A DNA stretch of 64,000 bases from Phellopilus nigrolimitatus (lineage: Eukaryota > Basidiomycota > Agaricomycetes > Hymenochaetales > Hymenochaetaceae). Both the position numbers and the translations under genes were made by a program. Below, one piece after another: positions 9,286 to 18,387 of this stretch. Within the stretch, counting starts at the first letter, position 1. Each line of letters begins with the position of its first letter. Below the pieces are notes generated by a model. It was not told the DNA's origin, did no database searches, and saw nothing but the letters and a program-made list of their open reading frames with translations. The stretch covers positions 404,203 through 468,202 of the forward strand of contig JAJOHG010000022.1 of the NCBI GenBank assembly GCA_021029095.1, given 5' to 3'.

Positions 9286-10458
9286 CATCTCACTCCGTCG
9301 GGCAGCAGCTCCTCCGGTGGACGCTTCTACGACGACCCGCACAACGACGCCTGGGCTGCGCAGGCGCCCGCCTTCGGCCACTGGAGTCCGCACAGTGCCC
9401 GGTGGCAGCGCGAGCACTACACGAGCAGGGGCGACGGCTACAGCGACTACTCGTACGAGCACGACGCGCCGCTGTCCTTGTTGCAATCTGGGTACAGCGA
9501 GTACTACTCCGCGTCGAGCGAGCCGTGCGACGAGCCTGCGTTCTACGAGGCGGGCTATCATGACAGGTCGGCCTACAGGCACAACTACCAGCAGCAGCGC
9601 TCATACAGCACCTATCTCGCAGGCCCGGCGTTCTCGCCTCGACACCGCCGCACACCTACGCCCTCACCCCTGCCCGCGCCCCTCCCGTCATCCCCGTCTC
9701 CAGACTACATCCAGGTCGCGTCTCTCCCCTCCAGCCCTTCCCATCCGCCCCGCGCAAGTTGGTCATCCTCGATCTCAACGGCACGCTCCTTGTGCGCACC
9801 GCGCGCGGCGTGCCGCACCCGCGGCCATACATGCCCGCGCTGCGCGACTTCCGCTTCACGCCGCGCACGCGCGCGTGGCTCGACTCGATGGTCTGCTCCA
9901 GCGCGCAACCGCACAACATCGACAAGATGGGTGCGCTGCTGCTTCTTTGACGCGCTCTTTGGTGTGCCTCTTGCCGGCACCGCAGCGTGCGACGCAGACG
10001 AAGGGTTCGTCGCCGTCTGGGCACGCGACACGCTCGGCCTCTCACATGGCGACTAATGTACGCTTCTTCTCCCCCTATCGTTCTCTAACTAGTTCTTACC
10101 TGCCCCTAGCGAAAAAAAACACAAACAACGAAAGACCTCGCGAAGCCCTGGGCTCGCCTCTTCCACCCCCAGTACCTCCTCTGCCAACGCTCCCACTTCC
10201 GCGCCTAGCGCTGAACCCCCGCGGGAGCCGCACAGCGCGTACACGACATTTCTCCTTGACGACTACCCCCACGAAGGCGCACCTCCAGCCGTACAGCCAC
10301 GTCTGCATCCGCGAGTATGCAGAGCAAGCACGCGAGCGCGACGTTCGTCTCAAGGTGCGCGCTTTGTTTGCACAGGTGGAGGTAAAGCCGGAGCCGGCGC
10401 AGACGCACGAAGCGCAGGAGGCGCTGGCGCTTGTGGAAGAGGCGGACGGGGGAGGTGG
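9286..10458 (+). pseudogene. FCP1/NIF-type HAD phosphatase fragment
   Basis: A Tyr/Ser/Pro-rich leader (from about 9290) runs into a frameshift at about 9753 and then KLVILDLNGTLLVR, the motif-I region of FCP1-homology phosphatases (DxNGT form). It is followed by RPYMPALRDF and a CSSAQPHNIDKM segment that resembles the usual W/YSSA block. Further on come VAVWARDTLGLS, an intron-like GTACGC...CCCTAG (about 10058-10109), KDLAKPWARLF, SAYTTFLLDD and HLQPYSHVCIREY. Frames change at least three times. The end near 10458 is fused to an SMC2 fragment on the other strand. Such phosphatases act on phosphoserine or phosphothreonine, but this copy cannot be functional. Confidence 0.82.
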
Positions 10459-11118
10459 AGCCGGAGGTAAGTGTGTCGAGCTTTGGGATGATCTCTTCAG
10501 CGAGCAGGGATGTGATTTCGTCGACACGCTTCTCCTTCTTGCCCATGGTCTTCTTGGCCTTGTCCTTCTGCTCTTCAAACATGCGTGTGCCGGCCGCCTC
10601 CTCTACCATGCCCAGGATTTCTTGAGGTTGCATATTCAAGACCTGTTCGACGATGAGATAGCGTTGGATTATATCATAATATGCCTACCTTCGTGATGCG
10701 GCCCTGCATAATAAGGAAGTTCGGGTTGTTGATGTTCAGCTGCACACCTTGGAAAAGCGTCTGGATGGTGTGCTGCTGCGACTTGTGTCCGTTGAGCAAA
10801 TACTTGGAAACGCTAGGCAGAGCTATTTGGCGCGTGACTGTGATCTGTTTGCAGTTCTCCAGTCCGACAGGCCTTTTGTCGCGATCTGAAATTGTCGAAG
10901 ACGATCGTGACGCTGGCTTTCGTTATCCCGGCCTGACCACGCTTGTAAATGAGGTCCTGCTGGTTCTGAGCGCGCATCTGAATCATACAGTGCGTATTTC
11001 TTACTGAGGACACGTTCGTGATTCCGAGCACGAAGGAGATCGCGTCCAAGATGTTGGATTTGCCAGAGCCGTTGAGACGCGTAGAGCGCACGATGGCATC
11101 CCAATCCGCCATACCCAC
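10459..11118 (-). pseudogene. SMC2 (condensin) N-terminal fragment
   Basis: The minus strand encodes [20 protein letters not shown] (Walker A region of SMC ATPases), then [63 protein letters not shown] and VLNMQPQEILGMVEEAAGTR. These match the first about 200 residues of SMC2. An intron-like GTAGGC...GAACAG lies at about 10637-10685 and a shortened one near 10987-11013. A frameshift follows VIFDN near 10895. Hinge, coiled coil and C-terminal ATPase half are absent. It meets the phosphatase fragment at LDTL, with no spacer visible. Confidence 0.92.
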
Positions 11119-11221
11119 ATTTATCTCTGACTCCTTTGGGACCCCTGCCTGCTATGTACATATCATACTTACATATGATATACAAATAGATGTACCTTTG
11201 CTACACTTTCCTTGAAAACCC

Positions 11222-11366
11222 GTGTGAATTACCCACAGGTTTTGAAAAAACACAAATTCTCAACCTGGACCCGCGAAAACCCGTTTCCCACGGGTCACCC
11301 GTGCACGGGTGATCCGTGAATACGGATCTGCAGTCCGAGTCGGGTCGCAAATACCCACGGGTTCCA
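11222..11366 (+). repeat. Dispersed GGGTCA/ACCCG-rich repeat, copy D
   Basis: Similar to copy B. It includes inverted words CCCACGGGTCACCCGTG and CACGGGTGATCCGTG. It lies just beyond the 5' end of the SMC2 fragment. Confidence 0.7.
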
Positions 11367-11380
11367 GGGAGTCGTGCTAT

Positions 11381-11590
11381 GCTCTAACTACCACCAGCCT
11401 GGGCAGAAAGATGGCATTGAAGTTGCTTCATGCCTTAGCACCGAAGTTCGCTTTGTGTGTCTCCTTGTGCAGTGATAGGGTTTCCCTTTGCTCTGACCAC
11501 CGGCCTGGGCAGAAAGATGGTGTTGAAGTTGCTTCATGCCTTAGCACTGAGGTTTGCTTCATGTGTCTGCTCACACGGTGATGGCTCGCT
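11381..11590 (+). repeat. Tandem duplication, two units of about 106 bp
   Basis: GCCTGGGCAGAAAGATGG starts at 11397 and again at 11503, and the sequence around each (TTGAAGTTGCTTCATGCCTT, TGTGTCT...GTGATGG) is repeated with scattered changes. Confidence 0.85.
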
Positions 11591-11689
11591 TCATGCACTC
11601 TCCCCTGCAGATCCTGTGTGGATGTTCACCTGCAGGTACGCCTTCTGGTTGTTTGTTAATGTTGGTTACTTAACTTTGCCTCTCTGATC

Positions 11690-11995
11690 GTCGGTACACG
11701 TCTGACCAGTACGACGGGCCCGTGACCCGAGCATTGACCGTCCGCAGACGCAATACTCCCAACAGTAGTGCCAACAGCCGCAATTCGAACCTCAAGCCAA
11801 TGCCAACTGCCAGACTATGTAGAGTTCGGTGTTGGATGCTGGACGCGACCCAGCTATGCCTGCGCATCCGGGACACGTTCGTGCAGATGGAGTAGCCCGC
11901 GGAGGCCATGACGAAGGCGTTCACACCGCAGGGTTTACTGTCTGCTGGCCCGCAGGACAAGCAGGACCGGTCTGCGAAGCGCCAGGAGGAGCTCG
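11690..11995 (+). pseudogene. Unidentified coding-like fragment
   Basis: One frame reads SDQYDGPVTRALTVRRR and CWMLDATQLCLRIRDTFVQM before a stop at about 11893-11895; a neighbouring frame continues RGGHDEGVHTAG. The composition looks like protein from a real gene, but I do not recognise the family. It abuts the eL24 fragment, which is on the other strand. Confidence 0.4.
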
Positions 11996-11999
11996 CACG

Positions 12000-12518
12000 T
12001 GAGACGGGCGCGTCGAGGCAAGTTCAGGGCGAGATGCGGCGGGAAGAAAATGCAAACGCACCTTGGTCTTGTCTTTTTTCGACTCCTTGTCCTTCCTCTC
12101 TGCCTTCGCCCGGGCGATGGCGGCCTGGCGCGCCTTGGTGCGGTCGATCTCGGTCTGGTTGCGGCACGCGGCGATGGCGGCAAGGTCGGCGCCGACGATG
12201 CCGCGCTGGTGCTTCACGGTGCGGCGCGTGCGCTTCTTGGAGGCCTCCTCGGCGAGCCCCTTCTTGTGCATGCACCGGTAGACCTGCGTCCACGCAATCT
12301 TGCGCGGGTTCTTGCGCTGCAGGAAGAGTGACGAGTGACTCGTTCATTCTTGCCGTTTGCGAAGCGGAAGACCTGGAGGGACGGGGGTTCAGCAGCAGTC
12401 GAATGTGGGCGGACAAGCGCGCGCGGTCGGACTGACGCACTTTGCTGTCGCCGCAAACGAACAAGCGCCCCTTGCTGGGGTAGATTTTGTAGCCCGAGAA
12501 CGAGTCGATTTCAACCTT
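12000..12518 (-). pseudogene. Ribosomal protein eL24 (RPL24) copy 1
   Basis: The minus strand gives VEIDSFSGYKIYPSKGRLFV followed by CGDSK, an intron (about 12371-12440, GTGCGT...CTCCAG), VFRFANGKNE, RKNPRKIAWTQVYR, MHKKG, KKRTRRTVKHQRGIVGADLA and ARAKAERKDKESKKDKTK. These are the conserved parts of eL24, a 60S subunit protein. An insertion after GKNE shifts the frame near 12333. The first exon (initiator Met) is missing and the 3' end runs into intron sequence at about 12060. The kept introns show that genomic DNA was copied. Confidence 0.92.
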
Positions 12519-12559
12519 CTGTAGGTCCGAGCAGGTGCTCCATCAGCGACCCTCCATCC

Positions 12560-13230
12560 TTACCCCATCCCTCACTGCCTCCACCACTGTAGCGCCCCTC
12601 CTGCCCCTCCCACGACCTCCAAACCGATTCTCACGCCCATCAGCACCGGGCCCTCAACAACGACCACCTCACCATCGAGCGGCGCGCCATACCCGTCCCT
12701 GCCGACCTCGCCGCCGTCGACCGCCGCATCCGTGGGGACAGACGACGCCGCAGAGAGCCCCAGCCCCGCATCGAGCGAGGACAGCACGCTCCCGGCGTCG
12801 CCGAACAGCACAGGCGCCGCGGCGGGCGGCAGCCCCCGCCGTACCCGCACGAGCCCGCACACACGCGCAGCGGCAGCGCGTACGCGCCAGTGCCCGTGCC
12901 GCCGCCGTATGGCAAACTCGGCGAGGCGTTCTCGCTCCCCGGGTTCAGCGCGGGCTTCGGCGCGGTCGGCGTCGTCGCGCCAATGGCGCAGGCGCTGCAG
13001 GTGCACCGTGCGCCCGCGCATGCCGCTGCTGGGAAGACGGGCGGCGAGCCGACGCTCGTGTCGAGCGTGTCCATGGGCCACGGCCATGGCTTCGGCGGCG
13101 GCGTGGTCGGATATGGAGGCGGCGGGGGCAGGGACGAGGACGCGATGATGGTCGTGCTGGACGACGAGAAGCGCGCGGGCACAGCGTACTACGAGACCGT
13201 GCACCGCCCAATGGGCCGCGCACCGCACGC
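12560..13230 (+). pseudogene. Unidentified Gly/Pro/Ser-rich coding fragment
   Basis: A GC-rich stretch with codon-like structure in two successive frames: SVGTDDAAESPSPASSED (about 12730-12790) and then PVPPPYGKLGEAFSLPGF...GHGHGFGGGVVGYGGGGG (about 12890-13125). A frameshift lies near 12840. It resembles a disordered region of a fungal regulator, but no domain is recognisable. It sits exactly between the two eL24 copies. Confidence 0.45.
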
Positions 13231-13480
13231 GCGAGACGGGCGCGTCGAGGCAAGTTCAGGGCGAGATCCGGCGGGAAGAAAACGCAAACGCACCTTGGTC
13301 TTGTCCTTTTCGACTCCTTGTCCTTCTTTTCTGCCTTCGCCCTGGCGATGGCAGCCTGGCACACCTTCGTGCGGTCGATTTTGGTCTGGTTGCGGTGCGC
13401 GGTCGACGATGCCGTGCTGGTGCTTTACGGTGCAGCACGTGCGCTTCTTTGAGGTCTCGTGCGCTAGGCCCAACTCTTGC
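13231..13480 (-). pseudogene. Ribosomal protein eL24 copy 2 (partial duplicate)
   Basis: The minus strand shows SKKRTCCTVKHQHGIVD, a frame change, then EGRKEGQGVEKDKTKVRLRF. It aligns with 12000-12250, including the intron part after DKTK and the same left junction (GAGACGGGCGCGTCGAGGC), so it is a duplicate of the 3' part of copy 1 or of the same source gene. It diverges just upstream of SKKR. Confidence 0.85.
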
Positions 13481-13629
13481 TTTTTTGGTTGAAGGCTTTT
13501 TATTTGCTCGTCTTCTTGCGTTCGATCAACCCCTATATGCAAACCCTCCAACATATCATGGCCCATGGGGGCGCTTGCGCGACCCGCTCAAACGCTCGAT
13601 GGCACCCATATACCCCGCCGCGCCAGATT

Positions 13630-14135
13630 TGTTAGAACTTACCTCGCTTACCTCACGATCCCCCTTACATCATTCCTTCCTCGCTTAGTCAGGCCCTTCA
13701 CCTTTCCATTATCTTTCCCTTAGTTCATGGCCTGACCCCTTCCTCATTGTACGCGCCCCTCCTGGGTGTTCCCCGCTCCACGCTCCACTCCCTCATTCCA
13801 TGCTCCACAGTACACGCCCCTTATGGGCCTTTCCCTCACGTCCCCCTCATGTCATGCTGCGCATGACTCCATAGCTCCACTGACATCATAATCAGTCTCA
13901 CAGTATATATAGGTACATCGCTGGGACCTTAAGCCCCAGCTTGACCTCCTTGTTCAGTAGCTAGCATAGTCTTGCTATTCATCACCCTTGCTCTTCATAG
14001 TCTTGCACTCTGTGCTTCACAGTCTTGCCATAGTCATCGTCGCCTTGTCACAGTCAAGCCTCACATCACTCGTCACATCACTGTCCACAGTAACGCTCCT
14101 CGCTCCATTAGGCAAGGCCCTGTTACTCCGTAACA
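13630..14135 (+). repeat. Solo LTR of the Ty3/gypsy family with 5-bp target duplication
   Basis: 506 bp, the same ends and order as the LTR at 4698-5203. It is flanked by AGATT at 13625-13629 and at 14136-14140, a perfect 5-bp target site duplication. Differences from the other LTR are mostly C-to-T or G-to-A. It split a coding stretch of the cyclin fragment: joining across the duplication leaves the frame open. Confidence 0.97.
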
Positions 14136-14499
14136 AGATTGGCTCGGCGGGCACGTCGGCTGCGAGCACACCCAATCATGCTGCTCTTCTCCTGTCTTCT
14201 CACCATCACTGTGTCGACAACAATCATTTAATCACCCCTGCTTCGTCTGTGTACACTATCTCTCCCGCATCCTCTTCATTTTCTCAATCCCCACACCCCT
14301 CATCCTCTGACTCGCAACTTGTGTTGCCTCAGGCTCCGAAACCGCAACCTGTTCCAAAGGTCCCTCCGGCAAAAGCAAATTACGTGGAGTCACTCGTCGG
14401 TGAGTCTAAGCGTTTACGACACGGCTTCTTTCGCGATGTGTGTCTGATTATTCCTGTATTAGATCAAGCCGTCAGAAACTTGTCAGACATATGGCGACC

Positions 14500-15335
14500 A
14501 AGTCGTGCTTCTCCTTCTTCGACACCTTCATTCCCCGGAAAAGCACCTCGTCGTCCACAATCTCCTTCCGTAGGAGCTCAATTTGCTGGAGTTCTCGCTT
14601 CGAAAGATAGTCTTGCCGAGAGCGCTCACGGAGGGACGGCATGGCGGCTACTCGCGCAGCGGCATCGTCTGCGAGTTGTCGACGCTGGGCAGCTTCTGCG
14701 GCTGCGCCCTTCGAAGACCGGTCCTCAACTACTTTCTTCGTGCGGTCCTTGTCGCGCTCACGCATCCGATCCGCAAACGCGTCCCGCTCGTCTGATCTCT
14801 CCGTCTTTCGCGCTCTCTCCTCTCGTCCTCATCTTCAAGCAGTTCTGTATCATCCTCTCCCCCGTCCGGCTCTCTTCCCTTGGCTCGTCCTCGTCGCCCT
14901 TACATCGCTTCCGCGCAACCTCTTTGTTGCTTTCCCACTCCCTTCCGTTCGTCTCACGTTTCCTTGCATGACGCTCCTTCTTGCTTTTGTCTTTTCCTTT
15001 CCCCTTAGATCTTCCTTTGTCCTTCTTGGGTACGGTGATGCTGCCATCCTCATCCTCAACGAACGAGAACATCTGCGCCTGAAGCGCTTTCGCTTCCTTC
15101 TCGGCTTGCATGCGTGCTACATCGGCCACGTTCTTGTGTTTACTCTTTCGGGGCACACGAACGAAGACTGGCGACCCGAATACATTCCGGTGGTCTTTGC
15201 AACATCCACGCAAATCTTGGTGGCAAAACAACAGCCACCCTCTACCCTGCCAACCACAGGCTATACAAAGACGTTCGGTTCCTCTCCCGTCACCCTGCTC
15301 ACCATCAACGCAACACTCCCCTCTGCCGCCTGACC
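14500..15335 (-). pseudogene. DEAH-box splicing helicase (Prp2/DHX16-like) N-terminal fragment
   Basis: The minus strand gives PVFVRVPRKSKHKNVADVAR, QAEKEAKALQAQMFSFVEDE, a Lys/Ser-rich linker, KKVVEDRSSK, MPSLRERSRQDYLSKRELQQ and LLRKEIVDDEVLFRGMK. This pattern (RxRSRQxYLxKRE..ID.ELF) matches the region before the helicase core in spliceosomal DEAH ATPases. The helicase core itself is absent. It is inserted, in reverse, between two consecutive coding pieces of the cyclin copy. The exact paralogue (DHX16 or DHX8 type) is not settled. Confidence 0.75.
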
Positions 15336-16807
15336 CGCCATGCGTCGCATCCAGCTTTTTGAACGAGCACTTTGCGAACGCCACGATTGTCGCCGAAAAG
15401 GACCTCGTGCCAATCAAAAAGTTCGTACGCGAAGTACTCCGACGTTTGCGCACGACATGCAGCATCTTGCAGTCTGCGCTGTGCTACATCGAAGGGGTAC
15501 TCAGAAGGTGCCAGAGATGGCAGAGAAGGAGAAGCAAGGTTTTGGTATCAGGGGCGAACCGGAGTTGGGTGAATAGGATCGTGAGGGATGACGAGGAAGC
15601 GAATGCCTCGTCGTATGTGAATAACCTCTTGGATATTTCCGCGCTCGGCGACCTCCCGACGGAGCTCATGCCTACGGAACTGTACGACTTGAGTAACATG
15701 CCGATGGTCCTCCAGGTCGACGCTTCGCAGCTGTCATGCGACACGCTTCCGCAAGCGGAAACAGCTGACAAGCACCGAAAGACGCCCGAGCCTCGAAGTT
15801 CTTGCAAGACCGATGCTACTCGAACCGCGCGTGGGCCAAACTCTCCGGGCTTCCCCCGCGGGAAATCGGCAGCTGCGAACGCGCTTTCGGAGACGCGCTT
15901 GAGTGGCGTCTGTGGGTCGGTAAAGCTGCTTTTGGATTTGCGACTAACACCGGACTTTCTCCGATTTTAGAATGGCAGAATCGCCCCACATCCGTGAACT
16001 TCCCTCTCACCACCGAACGTAAGTGTTTCTCCTCCGTCGGCGCTGTCCATCAGACTCTCCAACTTTGTCTCTACGTTTTATAATTGACCTGTGTCTGTAC
16101 ACTTACTGACGCGCCATTTCCCATTCTCTGATCGACAGGGTCAACAACCCAATGGCGCTCTGGGCATCTCCGCGACCCTGAGGAAGGCTCGCGTTCGATC
16201 ATGCGCACGTCGGCGTCGCCTGCTGCGCGTGCATCGTCAAATATGCCAAGCCCGCCGCTGTCGGATTCCGGCGCGAGTCCAGAGGTTGAGCGCGTGCTGC
16301 CTCTGCTGCAGCGTGCGCGGGCGTCGAATAGGACGCTCAGGCGTGCAGTCACGTTGCTAGAAGAGTCGGCGTTCAGGAGCGTGCCCCCGCGGTATCGCTC
16401 CCCCGGATCGCTGCCGTTTTCCTTCGCAGCTTGCGGTCAACGCTGCGCGTCAGAGCGCCGCTCAAAGCGGCCAACCGACGATGCTGTCAATCCCGCTCAC
16501 TTCGCAGATGCCAAGCGCGTTGAACTCGTTTTCGTCCGATATGAACGTCTTCGCACTAGACGAGCCGACACCGTGCTTCTCTCACTCGCCCATGTCCCTC
16601 GTCGAGCCCAACCTCGACACCCCGAGCACGGTCTTCAGCGCCTCGTGGTCGCCTGCGCACAGCACGAGCTCGTCGGACGAGTCCGAGTCCGGCTCGAGCG
16701 GCGGGTCCATCGCGACGCCCCCAGACGTGCTTCGCGCGTTTGCGCCGGGATCCGCGGCCAGCTTCAGTGTCCAGCGTGCCGCCGCGTCGCGCGTGAGCGC
16801 TCTCTGA

Positions 16808-18387
16808 AACGAGTACGCGAAGACCGCCGCTGGCGACGCGGGGCTCAGGTGCTTCCCGCCCACGGGTGGGCTGGTGCGTCCCTTCTCCGACCCGTCGGGT
16901 CGACCCTGCATTATTTCTTATCATTGATCACACAGAACACCAAATACGACGACATTCAGCTAGCTGGGAGTGATGCAATGGATCATCAAGAACTCCCCTG
17001 CAGCTTCCCACTCCCTCATATATGTAGTAGCTTCTCAATGTACCTATGTAGCTTGCAGCTGCAATATAGTATATTCCTCACAATAGCACCACCTGAAGTT
17101 TCTGAATGGGCAAAAAAAAGAAGCAAAATAACTGCCTGACCACCTGCAGCAATATTCCCCCTACTCATATATCTACTGTCCAACCATGCTACATGATTCT
17201 AAGAGCACTAACTTCACTATGGAACCCTAACACACTACCTCGCTACAAACCCTAAGACAGCTAAACTACACTATGACAACTATGCAACTATGCACTACCT
17301 CGCTAAGGTGAGTTCTGTAGCACTAGGAAGTTGATAGCAAACTATTCGCCGCTATGTTGCTATGGTAACTTGGTAGCGCTACCAAGTGTCGGCTAGTTTT
17401 TTAAGGTTTCCTGATGTGCAGGCATAATTAATGAAGATCTTTAGTAGAGATGGGAGAAAGTGCTGTTGCTTGAAGAATAGACATTGTAGTAGTCAAGAAT
17501 GGTATCACACATTTAATACAAAAAAGCCATGAGAAGTGGCAGCATCATGGTGCTGTCATGGGATCATCTGATGTCATCTGATGACCTGTTGATGGCAGGC
17601 TTCTTGACCAGTCAAAGCTACACTAAGAAGTCCAGCTGCTAGAGGACTACCCTTCATTGTGTGGGCCAAGGCAAATAGAATAAACCCTAAAAATTATTCT
17701 GCTCATCAGAGGTGGATTCTGAGCTGATTCCCTCACTGCAAAGACCCATCAGGACAAGCAAACTTGCACTCAAAGATGGTGGATGCAAAATAAAAACAAC
17801 ACATTGCTTCCTATTACACTGCGGCTTCAACTTAGAATTCCCCCATGTTGAGTTGAATAGTTGTTTTATTTAACAATGCTTTTTTCCCATACAAAAGTAT
17901 TTAACAATTCTTGATGCCTTTATTCAAATGGCTGTTCAACTTCACTATGTCTTTCCCCATACAATAAACTTTATCATTATTTATTTACCTTTCTGTTCAC
18001 ACAAGAAGAGCATAACAACAGGGTGTTACTGCAGAAACATGCCTTTGTTGTGCTTTTCTACCCAGGGTAATGGTGTAAAGAACCCTAGATTGTGTTGTAT
18101 GTGAAAAAGGATTGTGAAGCTCTTCAATGATTTGGATATAGGTGTCAAAAATGTTAAACATTGTTGTGTGGACATTGTTGTATGGAAAAAGGCATTGCTA
18201 AATGAAACAACTGATCAACTTACCACAAGGGAATTCTAAGCCAGTGCTTGCAGCATCATTTGAGAGAAGAGATACAACAAGTACTTAATGCACTTGATAC
18301 ACAGACACCATTCACAATATACAATATATACAGTATATGCATAATTAAAGTCAATTATGTCTAGAGAAGAAAAAGAAAACAAGACTC
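16808..18387. other. AT-rich non-coding DNA around the proposed Helitron end
   Basis: No coding similarity. It contains a small palindrome CGACCCGTCGGGTCG (16888-16902), CTATG/CACTACCTCGCTA repeats at about 17215-17310, and the hairpin plus CTAG at 17368-17396. Base composition drops sharply compared with the gene at 18388. Confidence 0.6.
17368..17396 (+). other. Helitron-type 3' terminus (hairpin plus CTAG)
   Basis: ACTTGGTAGCGCTACCAAGT at 17368-17387 is a perfect 20-bp palindrome. Five bases later comes CTAG, followed by T. Family knowledge: Helitrons end with a hairpin a few bases before CTRR and have a T on the 3' flank. A perfect 10-bp-arm palindrome is expected less than once per 64 kb by chance. 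Confidence 0.6.

Larger units (their letters stand above)
13525..16807 (+). pseudogene. PHO85-type (PCL) cyclin gene copy, interrupted twice
   Basis: Pieces in order: NPYMQTLQHIMAHGGACATR (13530 on), a solo LTR at 13630-14135, GSAGTSAASTPNHAA, PPAKANYVESLV, an intron, DQAVRNLSDIWRP (to about 14500), a reversed helicase fragment, SFLNEHFANATIVAEK, KKFVREVLRRLRTTCSILQS, then SKFLQDRCYSNRAWAKLSGL, PPREIGSCERAFGDALEWRL and a Ser-rich tail to about 16807. YV.SLV, REVLRR and SKFLQDR..SN..WAKLSGL are hallmarks of PHO85-type cyclins. Frameshifts occur near 15500 and a deletion removes the start of the cyclin core around 15710-15790. It cannot encode a working cyclin. Confidence 0.88.
5746..17396 (+). 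mobile_element. Candidate non-autonomous Helitron-like element carrying captured gene fragments
   Basis: The right end is supported: a perfect 20-bp palindrome at 17368-17387, then GTCGG, then CTAG at 17393-17396, followed by T. Helitrons end in a short hairpin and CTRR and insert between A and T. Upstream lie fragments of at least eight unrelated host genes, on both strands, with introns kept, which is what Helitron gene capture produces. No Rep/helicase or other transposase gene is visible, so the element would be non-autonomous. The left boundary is a guess (TC after A at 5745/5746). The block could instead be a series of independent insertions or a stepwise accumulation. Confidence 0.35.

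Noticed and set aside
6485..11118. Gene fragments as processed retropseudogenes
   Set aside because: Introns are kept in the Hsp70, SMC2 and phosphatase pieces and no poly-A tails are seen.
16888..16902. Palindrome CGACCCGTCGGGTCG as a Helitron end
   Set aside because: The hairpin is short and no CTRR follows within 20 bases; the structure at 17368-17396 fits much better.
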